Under the pieces are notes generated by a model that searched no databases, was not told the DNA's origin, and saw only the letters and a list, made by a program, of their open reading frames with translations. A stretch of 64,000 bases of DNA from Pontibacter roseus DSM 17521. Its GTDB lineage: Bacteria; Bacteroidota; Bacteroidia; Cytophagales; Hymenobacteraceae. Shown here piece by piece: positions 44,416-54,455 of the stretch. The stretch is from contig NZ_KB890761.1 of assembly GCF_000373265.1 (NCBI RefSeq), positions 980,599-1,044,598 on the forward strand, read 5' to 3'. The number at the start of each line of letters is the position of its first letter. The stretch's first letter is position 1. Position numbers and translations under genes: made by a program.

Positions 44416-45744
44416 ATGGCGGAAGAGGTGAAATCAGGAAAGATGGGGGCTATGTTCCGGTCGTTGCGGTCGCGCAACTACCGAATCTTTTTCATGGGGC
44501 AGGGCGTTTCGCTTATCGGTACCTGGATGCAGCAAATCGCCATCAGTTGGCTCGTATACCGCCTCACCGACTCCGTGTTCCTGCTCGGGGCCGTCACTTT
44601 CGCTAACCAAATCCCCTCTTTCCTGCTAGGCCCCTTTGCCGGGGTGCTGGCCGACAAATTCAATCGCCATCATGTGCTGCTGGTCACCCAGTTCCTGTCG
44701 ATGCTGCAGGCGGGTACCCTGGCTACATTGGTGCTGACCGGTACTGTGCAGGTATGGCATGTGCTGACGCTGATGGCGGTGCTCGGCACAATCAATGCCT
44801 TCGATGTAGCCACCCGCCAGGCGTTTGTGGTACAACTGGTAGATAAGCGCGAAGACATCAGCAACGCCATTGCGCTTAACTCTTCGATGTTCAACATGGC
44901 CCGCCTGGTAGGGCCTTCGATAGCAGGGGTGCTGATTGCCTGGGTAGGGGAGGGTGTCTGTATCCTGATTAATGCAGTGAGCTACCTGGCGGTGCTGGCT
45001 TCACTCCTGACGCTCCGTCTAACCCCTTTCGTGCGGGAATTTCGGCAGGAGAACGTATGGACCTCTCTCAAGCAGGGCTTTTCCTACGCCTTTGGTTTTC
45101 CTCCCATCCGGACGCTTATCCTGATTGTGGGGTTAATCAGCCTGTTTGGGATGCCTTTCAGTGTGATGCTGCCGGTGTTCGCCCGCGACATCCTGCAAGG
45201 TGGTGCCAACACGCTGGGCTACCTGATGGGTGCATCGGGGTTGGGGGCTTTGTCGGGGGCGCTGTTCCTGGCGCAGCGTAAATCAGTGCTAGGGCTAGGT
45301 AAGGTGATTATTTTCACCATGACATTGTTCGGTACGGCGCTGATGGCCTTCTCTTTTTCCACCGTGCTCTGGCTGTCGCTGGTGCTCATGCTCTTCACAG
45401 GCTTTGGCATGATTGTGACAATGGCCTCCTGCAATACTCTGCTGCAAACGCTGGTAGACGAAGACAAGCGGGGCCGCGTGATGAGTCTTTACGCCACTGC
45501 CTTCATGGGCATGGCGCCGCTTGGCAGTATACTGGCAAGTACCGTGGCAGAGCAAGTTGGCGTGGCCTATACCTTGCTGGGATGTGGCTTCCTCTGTGCC
45601 ATCAGTGTCATCCCTTTTGCCCTGAGCCTGAAGCGGCTGCGGGAAATGGTGCAGCCCATTTACCAGCGCCTGGGCATCGTGCCCGAGATTGCGACCGGTC
45701 TGCGCACCGCCACCAAACTGACTGCCCCTCCCGGGAAGAGGTGA
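44416..45744 (+). CDS. MFS transporter, MFS_3/EntS-like
   Basis: A 442-residue inner-membrane transporter with about 12 hydrophobic segments. I chose the ATG at 44416 (preceded by AAGAGAG); 12 upstream codons were excluded. The family signatures are FRSLRSRNYRIFFMGQGVS before helix 1 and the loop GVLADKFNRHHVLL between helices 2 and 3; IGTWMQQIAISWLVYRLTDS is typical of MFS_3 members. These are usually drug or metabolite exporters, related to EntS. The substrate is unknown. A strong terminator follows. Confidence 0.88.
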   Translation: MAEEVKSGKMGAMFRSLRSRNYRIFFMGQGVSLIGTWMQQIAISWLVYRLTDSVFLLGAVTFANQIPSFLLGPFAGVLADKFNRHHVLLVTQFLSMLQAGTLATLVLTGTVQVWHVLTLMAVLGTINAFDVATRQAFVVQLVDKREDISNAIALNSSMFNMARLVGPSIAGVLIAWVGEGVCILINAVSYLAVLASLLTLRLTPFVREFRQENVWTSLKQGFSYAFGFPPIRTLILIVGLISLFGMPFSVMLPVFARDILQGGANTLGYLMGASGLGALSGALFLAQRKSVLGLGKVIIFTMTLFGTALMAFSFSTVLWLSLVLMLFTGFGMIVTMASCNTLLQTLVDEDKRGRVMSLYATAFMGMAPLGSILASTVAEQVGVAYTLLGCGFLCAISVIPFALSLKRLREMVQPIYQRLGIVPEIATGLRTATKLTAPPGKR

Positions 45745-45790
45745 TTTACGGACAAAGGTATTCTCGACAAAAGCGGGTAGAGTTGCCCTT

Positions 45791-45831
45791 AAACAGGAAG
45801 AGCCAGCTGCATGAGCCGGCTCTTCCTGTTT
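45791..45831. terminator. Bidirectional terminator between MFS gene and mltD-like gene
   Basis: AAACAGGAAGAGCCAGCT pairs with AGCCGGCTCTTCCTGTTT (one G-T pair) across 5 bases, between the two convergent stops. Confidence 0.88.
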
Positions 45832-45861
45832 AATTCATTTATCCTGCTTCAGAAAGACAAT

Positions 45862-48258
45862 CTACTTCTTCTTTATCAGCAGTTTTTCGCCTGGTTTTAC
45901 ATTGAAGTCGCCTTTGCTGTTCCACTGCATGATGTCTTTGATGGTGACGCCATACTTGCGGGATATCTGATACATGCTCTCGCCTGTTTCCACGGTATGG
46001 TAGGTGCTGGAGCCATTGAAGGTGGTCGCCGGTTTCTCTTCCGGAGTGGCTGGTGTGGTGCTCTTCTGCGTCGCAGGCGCTACCACCCGTAGCTGCTGCC
46101 CGATGGACAGGTCGTTCTCCTTCAGGTTATTCCATTCCCGCAGCTCCGCTACCGATACTCCATATTGGCGTGACAACTGGAACAGCGTTTCACTGGGGGC
46201 AACGGTATGTATGCCGTTAGTGGCTGATGCGCCTGGTGTGGCCACAGTTTCCTCAGCCGGGGCGGCAGGCACCGTCAAAGGCTCGGCAATGACCAACTCC
46301 TGGCCTATTTTGATAGGTGTGTCGCCTAGCTGGTTCCAGGAGGTGATGTCGTGCACCGACACGGCATACAGCCTGGAGATGCTGTAGAGCGTTTCGCCTT
46401 GTTTCACCACATGCCGGGCTGGTTTGGTGGCAGGTGTTGTCTGGGGAGCTGCAGTGGCAGAAGCTTCTCTTACCGGAGACGTGGATTCCACAACCAGCAG
46501 CTCTGTCTCGAGTTCCTCTTCTTCCTGCGCTGCCCACTCAAAATTCTCTTCTGTTGCTTCAGCCCCCTGTGTAGCAGTAGTGTTGGCTTCTTCAGCCTCA
46601 GTGGTTTGCGCTGTGGCAGCTGCTTGTGTCTCTGCTGTTTTCTTGCCCGGGTATAGAATAGCACTGTTGTTCTTCTGCTCGGTAACTGTCGCTTCCGGCT
46701 TCGGCTGTTGCTTTTCAGGCTGCACAACTAGCTCCACTATTTTCACCTCTGCAGGACGTTCTTCGGTCAGTGGAGCTTCCGCTACGGCTGCTTCCTCCAC
46801 GGCAGCCGGTTCAGTGGCAGCGGTTGGTTCTGCCTCTGTCGGCTGCTTTTTGAACCTGCTGAAACTATTGATGAAGCGGGTGAATACATTCTCCTGCTTG
46901 GCTCTTGGCTCGGTTGAGTTTGTCTTGGCCGTAGCAGTTGGCTGTGAAGTTCTTGTCTCCTGAACCGGCTTAACAGGCGAAGCGGCTGCCTGGCTAGGCT
47001 TCATGTCGCGCACCTCAACCGGCACCTTGGCGGGGCGTCGCTTCTGCAACCACAGCACGCGGCCGGGCACAGGTACCTCTGAGCGCTTCATGCGGTTCTT
47101 GAATATCAGGTAATCCATCCGGATGCCATATTGCTGCGAAATGGTTTGCATGGTCTCGCCGGGCTGTACCACATGGTACTCCTTGTCAGCGTTGAGGCGC
47201 TTCGGCTCTACGTAATAAGCCGTGCCCTCTGTGATTTTGTCGAAGTTGCGGAGGTCGTTGTAGCGCAAGAACTTGCGGGTGGTGATGCCGGCTTGCATTG
47301 CCAATTTATCCTTGGTGTCGCCTTTTCGGGCGATTAGCGCATTGAGGTTGTTCAGGGTCACCATAGACGCCGCGGCACTTGCCTTGCCAGCCATCTGCTT
47401 GGTTGGCGTGGGCGTGCTGCTGCTCGATGCTACCAGCGCAGGCTCGGAGTTGCCATGACGAATGGGCAACATCACATAATAGTCTTTATCGGCAGGTATG
47501 GAGCTTCCCAAGAGCCACTTGTTATACCTCTCCAGTTCGGAGGGGTCGGTCTGGTGGGCCAGGGCGATATCAGCCAGGCTTTGGCCGGGGGTGGCGCGCA
47601 GCTCACGCAGCGACACGACTGGAGGCGAGCTTTTGCCTATGAAGTTGTCATACGCCACTTTGTGCGCCAGGAACGTGAGCAGGTAGGGGTCAGACTTCTC
47701 TGTGATGTCCATCCGCTTGCTACCCTTATCTGATTCCTTGGTATAGGCCTTAGCGCCGGTATAGCCGTGGTAGTAGGAGAGCAGCGCGTTGAACCAGTTG
47801 TTGTAGTAGTTGTTGCTGCGCTTGAAATACTTGGCTGCCCCGCGGCTGGCTTCTATGATGTGGCGTCGCTCATCCACCACATGGTCCATGCGGAGGTTGA
47901 AGTCAGCTGCCGCCTCTTTCTTGAACTGCCAATAACCCACCGCGTTGGAAGTAGACACGGCATCGCCTCTTAGGCCGCTTTCCTGCAGCGCCAGGTACTT
48001 GAAATCGTCCGGAACGCCCTCTTCTTTGAAGGTACGCTCTATCAGCGGGAAGTAGGCGTCGGCCAATTCCACTTTCATCTGGAAGAACTTCGGGCTGCGG
48101 TGCAGGGCATCCACCTTCTTCTGAATCTCCACCTGCGCCCGGTCAGAGATGCGGAGGTGGATGTCGGCGAAATATAGGTTATTGGGCACTGTCACGCCTT
48201 GTGCCAAGGCGAGCAATGGCAGCACGAGCAGGAGGAGGAAGGGTACGGATTTCTTCAT
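45862..48258 (-). CDS. MltD-like lytic transglycosylase with four LysM domains
   Basis: A 798-residue periplasmic enzyme. The start was set at the ATG at 48258, which gives signal peptide MKKSVPFLLLLVLPLLALAQ. The SLT/GH23 catalytic domain (about 60-250) has the catalytic Glu93 in YLALQESGL, then SNAVGYWQF and the LLSYYHGYTGAK block. It cuts glycan strands of peptidoglycan to 1,6-anhydro ends. A long low-complexity Thr/Ala/Glu/Pro linker (about 455-620) splits the LysM domains into one before (YHVVQPGETMQTISQQYGI) and three after it (RHVVKQGETLYSISRLY, IHTVAPSETLFQLSRQYGV, YHTVETGESMYQISRKYGV). It is a single gene. Confidence 0.94.
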   Translation of the reverse strand: MKKSVPFLLLLVLPLLALAQGVTVPNNLYFADIHLRISDRAQVEIQKKVDALHRSPKFFQMKVELADAYFPLIERTFKEEGVPDDFKYLALQESGLRGDAVSTSNAVGYWQFKKEAAADFNLRMDHVVDERRHIIEASRGAAKYFKRSNNYYNNWFNALLSYYHGYTGAKAYTKESDKGSKRMDITEKSDPYLLTFLAHKVAYDNFIGKSSPPVVSLRELRATPGQSLADIALAHQTDPSELERYNKWLLGSSIPADKDYYVMLPIRHGNSEPALVASSSSTPTPTKQMAGKASAAASMVTLNNLNALIARKGDTKDKLAMQAGITTRKFLRYNDLRNFDKITEGTAYYVEPKRLNADKEYHVVQPGETMQTISQQYGIRMDYLIFKNRMKRSEVPVPGRVLWLQKRRPAKVPVEVRDMKPSQAAASPVKPVQETRTSQPTATAKTNSTEPRAKQENVFTRFINSFSRFKKQPTEAEPTAATEPAAVEEAAVAEAPLTEERPAEVKIVELVVQPEKQQPKPEATVTEQKNNSAILYPGKKTAETQAAATAQTTEAEEANTTATQGAEATEENFEWAAQEEEELETELLVVESTSPVREASATAAPQTTPATKPARHVVKQGETLYSISRLYAVSVHDITSWNQLGDTPIKIGQELVIAEPLTVPAAPAEETVATPGASATNGIHTVAPSETLFQLSRQYGVSVAELREWNNLKENDLSIGQQLRVVAPATQKSTTPATPEEKPATTFNGSSTYHTVETGESMYQISRKYGVTIKDIMQWNSKGDFNVKPGEKLLIKKK

Positions 48259-48523
48259 AAGCGTAATCGGGTAATGCATGGCTGAAATGTGGAAACAGGC
48301 TCTAGTGTCTGTTGAAACAGCTGTTGATAACTTGTTAAAATATAGGCGGTTCCGTATATAGGGAAACACTTGCAAAATTAACGCAATTTGCCGCTTATTC
48401 TAAAGCTTAGAACGAAGTTATTTCAGATAAATTTTTTAGCCCGGTGTGGGACGGGCAATATAACAGGCAGGGGCGGCCTGAGAGGTATAGGTATAGCCGC
48501 GTGCAGGGCTTTGAGAGGTGCAA

Positions 48524-48555
48524 AAAGAAAGGCGGCACTAGGGCCGCCCTTCTTT
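48524..48555 (-). terminator. Terminator of the O-methyltransferase gene
   Basis: AAAGAAAGGCGGC pairs with GCCGCCCTTCTTT (one mismatch) over a 6-base loop, overlapping the stop codon and followed on the minus strand by a T run. Two overlapping GGTATAG copies lie nearby at 48484-48496. Confidence 0.75.
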
Positions 48556-49198
48556 ATTTTTTTCTGGCCACCAACAGCCCGTCCCGCACGGGGAGCAGGA
48601 TGTTCTCCACCCGTTGGTCCTCATGCACCTTGCGGTTGAAGTCCAGTAGGGCAGCGGTGTCTTCATCGAGTCTCTTGCGGTACTTCTCCAGCACCTTGCC
48701 GCTCCACAGCACGTTGTCGGCAATGATGTAACCGCCGGAGCGCACTCGGTCTATCACCAGGTCGTAGTAATTGGCATAGTTATACTTGTCGGCATCGATG
48801 AACACCAGGTCAAAAGTGGCCTCAATGGTCGGGATGATTTCAAGGGCGTTGCCGATGTAGTACTTGATGCTCTGCGTAAGGCCGGCCTCGGCAATGTAGC
48901 CGCGCACCGTCTCCTCCAACTCCTCGTTGATGTCGATGGTGTGCAGTGTGCCATCCTCCTGCAGTCCTTCGGCCAGGCAAAGGGCCGAGTAGCCGGTATA
49001 GGTGCCCACTTCCAGTATCTGCTTCGGCCGAATCATGTGGGAGAACATAGACAGCAGCCTGCCCTGCAGATGCCCGGAGAGCATGCGCGGCTTCATCACG
49101 TTCAGGTGCGTCTGGCGGCTTATCTTGCGCAGCAGCGTCGACTCCGGCGAGGTATGGTCTTCAGCATAGCGCTGCAGGTCTTCATCCAGGAATTCCAT
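48554..49198 (-). CDS. Class I O-methyltransferase (Methyltransf_3/COMT-like)
   Basis: A 214-residue SAM-dependent methyltransferase. Visible motifs are LEVGTYTGYSALCLAEGL (SAM binding), LHTIDINEELEE, LVFIDADKYNYANYYDLV (metal-binding Asp) and GGYIIADNVLWSGKV (Asp-Asn metal ligands). The DADK and DNVLW pattern identifies the cation-dependent catechol or caffeoyl-CoA O-methyltransferase family. Bacterial members methylate small phenolics or have unknown substrates. It is monocistronic with its own terminator. Confidence 0.9.
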   Translation of the reverse strand: MEFLDEDLQRYAEDHTSPESTLLRKISRQTHLNVMKPRMLSGHLQGRLLSMFSHMIRPKQILEVGTYTGYSALCLAEGLQEDGTLHTIDINEELEETVRGYIAEAGLTQSIKYYIGNALEIIPTIEATFDLVFIDADKYNYANYYDLVIDRVRSGGYIIADNVLWSGKVLEKYRKRLDEDTAALLDFNRKVHEDQRVENILLPVRDGLLVARKK

Positions 49199-49270
49199 AA
49201 TAGCAGATTTTAAAATGTGAAAATTAGAAAATGCCCCTTAGCCTGAATTCTTGATTTCTATTTGGTATGC

Positions 49271-50503
49271 CTACGCCGGTACGTAGTTCAGGAAACTCAG
49301 CTTCTCTTCCTGCAGCACATCGTTGGCGATGTCGAGCAGGTCATGGGCGGTGGTGTTCTTTATCTGGTCGAAAATCTCGTTTAGGGTATCGATGTGCCCT
49401 TGGTCCAGGATGCTCTTGCCCATCATCATCATCAGGCCCATGTTGCTTTCCTCGGCCATGGCCAGCTGGCCCATCAACTGCTCCTTGGCGGTATGCAGCT
49501 GCAGCGAGCCCAGCTGTTTCACGCGGAGCTTCTTCAGTTCCTTGAGCACCAGCGCCGTCGTGCGCTTGAGCTGCTTCTTCTCCGTGCCGAAATAGATGGA
49601 AAGTAGCCCTGTGTCGATATACGTGGCGTAGTTCGCGTCGATGGTATACACCAGCCCATGCTTTTCGCGTACGGCCAGGTTCAGGCGCGAGTTCATGCCA
49701 GGGCCTCCCAATAGGTTTACCAGCATGAAGAAGGGTATACGCCTTTCGTCGTTGAGGGCGTAGGCGGGGCAGCCCAGCACACAGTGCGCCTGTGAGATGG
49801 GCTTTTCGATGGTCACCGTCTTGGCGAGGTAGTTCGTGAAGGTCTGGCGGGAACGCGGTTTGCTGATGGCAGGTATGTCGGCCAGGTATTTCTGGGCCAG
49901 CCTTAGCACCTGCTCAAACGGAAGGTTGCTCACGGAGCAGAACACGAGCGCATCGGTGCTCAGGTTGTCCTGGATGAAGCGCTGGAAATCTTGCTTCTTA
50001 AAGCTGGAGACGCTCTCCTTGGTGCCCAGTATGTTGTTGCCCAGCGGGTGGCTGTCGTACACCACGTTGTCGAACTCATCCACAATCGCCTCCTCAGGGG
50101 TGTCGAGGTACATGGCCATCTCCTCCAGTATCACACCGCGCTCTTTCTCAATCTCCTTCTCCGGGAACACGGAGTGGAAGGTGATGTCGGTGAGGAGCTC
50201 GAAGGATTTGTCGAAGTGCTTGTCCAGCACTGAGCTGTAGAAGCAGAGTTTCTCTTTGGTGGTATAGGCGTTGAGCTCGCCGCCCACGGACTCCAGGCGG
50301 TTGAGGATGTGGAAGGACTTGCGCTTGGCCGTGCCCTTGAACGCCATGTGCTCCCAGAAGTGGGCCAGCCCTAGTTGCTCCGGCAGCTCGTCACGGCTCC
50401 CTATGTCTAGGATAAAGCCGCTGTGTGCTATTTTGGTGTGCAGTACTTGTTTATGAACGATGCGGATACCGTTCGGCAATGTATGAATATGATAATCAAG
50501 CAT
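49271..50503 (-). CDS. M16-family zinc peptidase
   Basis: A 410-residue protein with the inverted zinc motif HFWEH (HxxEH) at about 48-52 followed by MAFKGT, and the downstream Glu in KERGVILEEMAMYLD. The C-terminal half is the second M16 domain (LLGGPGMNSRLNLAVREKHG). There is no signal peptide, so it acts in the cytoplasm, like the processing-peptidase-like PqqL/YmxG members that degrade peptides. Length fits a single-chain half-clamshell. Confidence 0.92.
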   Translation of the reverse strand: MLDYHIHTLPNGIRIVHKQVLHTKIAHSGFILDIGSRDELPEQLGLAHFWEHMAFKGTAKRKSFHILNRLESVGGELNAYTTKEKLCFYSSVLDKHFDKSFELLTDITFHSVFPEKEIEKERGVILEEMAMYLDTPEEAIVDEFDNVVYDSHPLGNNILGTKESVSSFKKQDFQRFIQDNLSTDALVFCSVSNLPFEQVLRLAQKYLADIPAISKPRSRQTFTNYLAKTVTIEKPISQAHCVLGCPAYALNDERRIPFFMLVNLLGGPGMNSRLNLAVREKHGLVYTIDANYATYIDTGLLSIYFGTEKKQLKRTTALVLKELKKLRVKQLGSLQLHTAKEQLMGQLAMAEESNMGLMMMMGKSILDQGHIDTLNEIFDQIKNTTAHDLLDIANDVLQEEKLSFLNYVPA

Positions 50504-50577
50504 TCAGTTCGGAATTAGCCTGCAAAGATACGCAAAAAAGTACGATTATACCTGTCGTATGTGTTCTCAGGCTATAC

Positions 50578-51330
50578 CTATTTGCCTAGGTTGCGGCCAC
50601 CCACGTTGATGACGAAGCCGAGCGAGAAGACGGAGTAGCCGGCAGTGAGCGCTTTGCGGTTGCGCAACCCGAAGTTGGTGCCGCTGGTGTACTGCAGTTG
50701 CACGGTTGGCGTCAACGCCATGCGGGTATAGAAGATGGGCTCCAGGAAAATGTTACTCTCCTTGGGTTGGTCCACTCCGTTGAGCAGGTGCTTGTTCATG
50801 TTGACATAACTGCCACGGAGCGCGGTGCCGTAATTGAGAGGGAACTCGTTGCCCAGCAGCCGGAGCGACTTTTTGCGTTTGGAGGTGAAGTTCACCTGCA
50901 GGAAATATTTGCTGAAGCCGGCCTCGCGACGGGTAGAGGTCATCACTCCTTCCTTCTCCTCTTTCTCGTTGCGGTCGCTGCTGCCGCCCCCAATGCCGGC
51001 GTATACCTCCAGCACCCGGTTCTGGTTAGCGCCGAACGTGGTGAAATAGCCGCCTGCCACCTCCACCAGGTTGTGCCGGAAATCCTCTTTGCGGCGCTCG
51101 CGGTTGAGCATGGAGCCATTGGCCATCACAGCGAAGTGGTCGGTAACGGCGTAGGCGGTGTTGAAAGTGATGTTGCCTTTGGGTGTGATGTGGCCGGCGG
51201 CGCTCAACTCGCCCTTCTGCGTGAACATGGGCACATTGGGTACGTTGGGCATGTACGTAGACACGCATCCTGTCAGCAGGAGCAGGGAAACAAAGGCGAT
51301 GCTTTTGAGAAAGGGTAGGGGTGTATTCAT
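50578..51330 (-). CDS. Outer-membrane-associated lipoprotein, beta-strand rich
   Basis: A 250-residue protein with signal ending in lipobox LTGC (SIAFVSLLLLTGC). The mature part alternates amphipathic strands (GELSAAGHITPKGNITFNTA, YFTTFGANQNRVLEVYAGIG, FLEPIFYTRMALTPTVQLQY) and ends in a barrel-like segment (GYSVFSLGFVINVG). Many Bacteroidota proteins of this layout are outer-membrane barrels with a lipidated start. Function is unknown. Single gene. Confidence 0.72.
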   Translation of the reverse strand: MNTPLPFLKSIAFVSLLLLTGCVSTYMPNVPNVPMFTQKGELSAAGHITPKGNITFNTAYAVTDHFAVMANGSMLNRERRKEDFRHNLVEVAGGYFTTFGANQNRVLEVYAGIGGGSSDRNEKEEKEGVMTSTRREAGFSKYFLQVNFTSKRKKSLRLLGNEFPLNYGTALRGSYVNMNKHLLNGVDQPKESNIFLEPIFYTRMALTPTVQLQYTSGTNFGLRNRKALTAGYSVFSLGFVINVGGRNLGK

Positions 51331-51571
51331 ATCCGTCGGTTTGCCGGCTGTAAGCTATTGATTCCTTTGGCTCCGAGGCATGGTTTTATTTCCAGTCGGG
51401 GCCGGTTACTCGTAATCCGAACTGCTAAACTAATTCTCTTCCTTATAAGAAGGAAAAAAAAGTTGTTCTTTTCCGTGAATGTGCATCCGGGGGCGCTGTG
51501 CTGGGTGGTGTGGCTATACCTGACTTTTATCTCTTGGCGCATTCCCGTAGCTTTGCCCTGTTTTGTGCCCC

Positions 51572-52570
51572 ATGAAAAAGATACTCATCATACAGACCGC
51601 CTTCCTGGGCGACGTGGTGCTGGCGACCGGGCTGGTGGAGAAACTGCACGCCCGCTTCCCGCAGGCCCAGCTCGACTTTCTGCTCCGCAAAGGCAACGAG
51701 TCGCTGCTGAAGGGGCACCCGCTGCTGCGCCAGGTGCTGGTCTGGAACAAGCAGGAAGGCAAGTACAAGAGCCTGCTGCAACTGCTGGGCCAAATCCGGA
51801 AAGAGAAATACGACCTGGTGGTGAACCTGCAGCGCTTCGGAGCCACGGGTATGCTGACTGCCTTATCGGGGGCGGGGGAGACCGTCGGGTTTGACAAAAA
51901 TCCTTTTTCCCGGTTCTTCACGCGCCGCTATACCCACGACGTGGAGTCGGGCACGCATGAGGTGGAGCGCAACCACCTGCTCATTGCCAGCCTCACAGAC
52001 CAGCAGCCAGCCAAACCCAGGCTATACCCCTCCGAGCAGGATTTCGCCAAGGTGCAGGGACTAAAACAGGAGCCTTATATCTGCATGGCGCCTACCTCGG
52101 TGTGGTTCACTAAGCAGTATCCGCTGGAGCAGTGGGTGACGCTCCTCAATAGCATAGGCGATGGGTACAAGGTATACCTGCTGGGCTCACCGGCCGACAA
52201 GGCGCACTGCGATGAGATTATCGGCAAGGCAAGCAACAGCTGGGTCGAGAACCTGTGCGGGCAACTCAACCTGCTGCAGTCCGCCGCCCTGATGCGCGAT
52301 GCGGTGCTCAATTACGTGAACGACTCCGGCCCCATGCACCTGGCCTCTGCCCTGGATGCGCCCACCTGTGCCATCTACTGCTCCACGGTGCCGCGCTTCG
52401 GATTCGGGCCACTGGCCAGTTTTGCGGCGGTGGTAGAGAGGGAGGAGCCGCTGTATTGCCGCCCCTGCGGACTGCACGGATATAACTCCTGCCCGGAGGG
52501 CCATTTCAGATGCGCCCGCGAAATCCGTAACGAACAACTGCTGCAAGTACTCGCATCTATCACAGGATAA
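51572..52570 (+). CDS. GT9 glycosyltransferase (ADP-heptose:LPS heptosyltransferase-like)
   Basis: A 332-residue enzyme; I chose the ATG at 51572 over a GTG nine bases earlier. Family marks are ILIIQTAFLGDVVLATGLVE at the N-terminus, the QYPLEQWVTLL block, and NDSGPMHLASALDAP, the donor-binding loop. The C-terminus carries four Cys in a C-x2-C-x7-C-x6-C array (CRPCGLHGYNSCPEGHFRC) also present in the second GT9 protein at 62549. It transfers a sugar, classically heptose, to the LPS inner core at the cytoplasmic face of the inner membrane. The exact acceptor is unknown. Confidence 0.9.
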   Translation: MKKILIIQTAFLGDVVLATGLVEKLHARFPQAQLDFLLRKGNESLLKGHPLLRQVLVWNKQEGKYKSLLQLLGQIRKEKYDLVVNLQRFGATGMLTALSGAGETVGFDKNPFSRFFTRRYTHDVESGTHEVERNHLLIASLTDQQPAKPRLYPSEQDFAKVQGLKQEPYICMAPTSVWFTKQYPLEQWVTLLNSIGDGYKVYLLGSPADKAHCDEIIGKASNSWVENLCGQLNLLQSAALMRDAVLNYVNDSGPMHLASALDAPTCAIYCSTVPRFGFGPLASFAAVVEREEPLYCRPCGLHGYNSCPEGHFRCAREIRNEQLLQVLASITG

Positions 52571-52680
52571 AATATTTAACGAATTGCATTGTGGTGTGAA
52601 GAAGCTGCTAGGGAGGGCAGCGGAGCTGGGGGAATATTAGGTTTTTTCTATAAAGGTGTTTCGTGTTAAAATAAAATTTA

Positions 52681-52688
52681 TACCTTTG
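52681..52688 (+). promoter_or_regulatory. -7 element upstream of pepP
   Basis: TACCTTTG matches TAnnTTTG exactly in a locally AT-rich leader, 69 bases before the ATG. The -33 position holds TTT rather than TTG. Confidence 0.5.
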
Positions 52689-52756
52689 CAGCGTCAGGTC
52701 AGCTAAGGCAACGCAGCCGGCCGACGAATTCCGCTAAGCACCTATACCTACAAACT

Positions 52757-54049
52757 ATGAAATATCAGCCCATCGAAAAGGAGCTGTTCTGTCATAACAG
52801 GCGCAATTTCGCGCGCCAGCTCAAACCCTGTTCCCTAGCTATTTTTCATTCCAATGATGTGATGCCGACCAGTGCGGATGGTACGATGGCATTCCGTCAG
52901 AACAGCGATTTGTTCTACCTGTCAGGTATAGACCAGGAGGAGAGCATTCTGCTGCTTTTCCCGGATGCGCGTGACGAGCGGATGAAGGAAGTGCTCTTTG
53001 TGCGGGAGTCCAACGAGCACATCCTGGTATGGGAGGGCTACAAACTCACCAAAGAGCAGGCACGCGACGTGTCAGGTATCCAAACCGTTTATTGGGCGCA
53101 TGAGTTCAAGCAGGTTCTCAACACGCTGATGGCGGAGGCCGAGCACGTATACCTGAACACGAACGAGCACCTGCGTGCCGTGGTGGAGGTGGAGACACGC
53201 GATGCCCGCTTCATCAAGTGGTGCCAGGAAACGTATCCGCTGCACAGGTATGAGCGCAGTGCGCCCATCATGCACCACCTGCGCGCCATCAAATCAGACA
53301 TAGAGATTGAACTCATCAAAAAGGCTTGCCACATCACCGAACTGGGCTTCCGCAGGCTGCTGCAGTTCATCAAGCCCGGTGTGATGGAGTATGAGGTGGA
53401 GGCGGAGATTTGCCATGAGTTCATCCGCAACCGCTCCCGTGGCCCGGCCTACGATTCGATAATCGCCTCTGGCGCCAATGCCTGCATCCTGCACTACACC
53501 GACAACAGCCGCAAGTGCAAAGACGGTGACCTGCTGCTGATGGATTTCGGGGCGGAGTATGCCAACTATGCCGCCGACATGACCCGCACCCTGCCCGTGA
53601 ACGGCAAGTTCACCAAGCGCCAGCGCGAGGTATACGAATCGGTGCTGCGCGTGATGAAGGCTGCCACCCAGATGCTGGTGCCCGGCAACAGCCTGGACCA
53701 ATACCACGCCTTTGTAGGCACCGTGATGGAGAACGAACTCATAGGGCTCGGCCTGCTCAACGAAGGCGACGTACGCAACCAAGACCCAGCCAAGCCGCTC
53801 TACAAGAAATACTTCATGCACGGCACCTCTCATTTCCTAGGGCTGGATGTGCATGACGTGGGAAATAAGTACCGTCCGTTTGAGGCAGGTATGGTGTTCA
53901 CGTGTGAGCCCGGCATTTATATAAGAGAGGAAGGTATAGGCGTGCGCCTGGAAAACGACATACTGGTGACCAGAAGTGGTCCGGTAGATTTAATGAAGGA
54001 CATCCCGCTGGAGGCGGATGACATAGAAAGGCTCATGCAGCAGAAATAG
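52757..54049 (+). CDS. pepP: Xaa-Pro aminopeptidase P (M24B)
   Basis: A 430-residue cytoplasmic exopeptidase that removes N-terminal residues before proline. An N-terminal creatinase-like domain contains GTMAFRQNSDLFYLSGID. The pita-bread catalytic domain carries all five metal ligands: Asp263 and Asp274 (LLMDFGAEYANYAADMTRT), His359 (HGTSHFLGLDVHDVG), Glu384 (CEPGIYI) and Glu399 (GVRLEND). Length matches E. coli PepP. It has its own promoter candidate and stands alone. Confidence 0.95.
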   Translation: MKYQPIEKELFCHNRRNFARQLKPCSLAIFHSNDVMPTSADGTMAFRQNSDLFYLSGIDQEESILLLFPDARDERMKEVLFVRESNEHILVWEGYKLTKEQARDVSGIQTVYWAHEFKQVLNTLMAEAEHVYLNTNEHLRAVVEVETRDARFIKWCQETYPLHRYERSAPIMHHLRAIKSDIEIELIKKACHITELGFRRLLQFIKPGVMEYEVEAEICHEFIRNRSRGPAYDSIIASGANACILHYTDNSRKCKDGDLLLMDFGAEYANYAADMTRTLPVNGKFTKRQREVYESVLRVMKAATQMLVPGNSLDQYHAFVGTVMENELIGLGLLNEGDVRNQDPAKPLYKKYFMHGTSHFLGLDVHDVGNKYRPFEAGMVFTCEPGIYIREEGIGVRLENDILVTRSGPVDLMKDIPLEADDIERLMQQK

Positions 54050-54455
54050 TTATTGTCCTATTCTGGGGCAGTTATAGCCCCTGGTGTGGCAGAAAGGAAC
54101 TATCCGCAGCCTTTTTTATTGTATTTACGTTTAAAAAAAGTGGCTTTGCATTAAAGCAGCCTATTTGCACAACCTTGCGCGTTGGATTTAGTTTGAATAG
54201 ATGGTGCAATTAAGGCTAGCTAAGCAGAGGTCACAGAGAAAAATGAGGTTATTTTAATGAATGGATTTAAGCTTGAAAAGGCCATTTTCTACACATGCTA
54301 AATACATTTTGCTTATGGATAAACTCTACAACCAATCAGTAACTACCCGCCAAACGTATCGGAATATGCGTTCTTTATGTTTTTTTATATGAATATGAAA
54401 AAACTTACCTGAAAATATGTCCGTATTGTCATATCAAAATATACTATCTAAAATT
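54050..54455. other. Intergenic region upstream of the OmpA gene
   Basis: About 400 AT-rich bases, with a weak GGGGC/GCCCC stem at 54065-54082 that may end pepP transcription. There is no gene or clear promoter. The long leader may carry regulation of the abundant outer-membrane protein downstream. Confidence 0.35.
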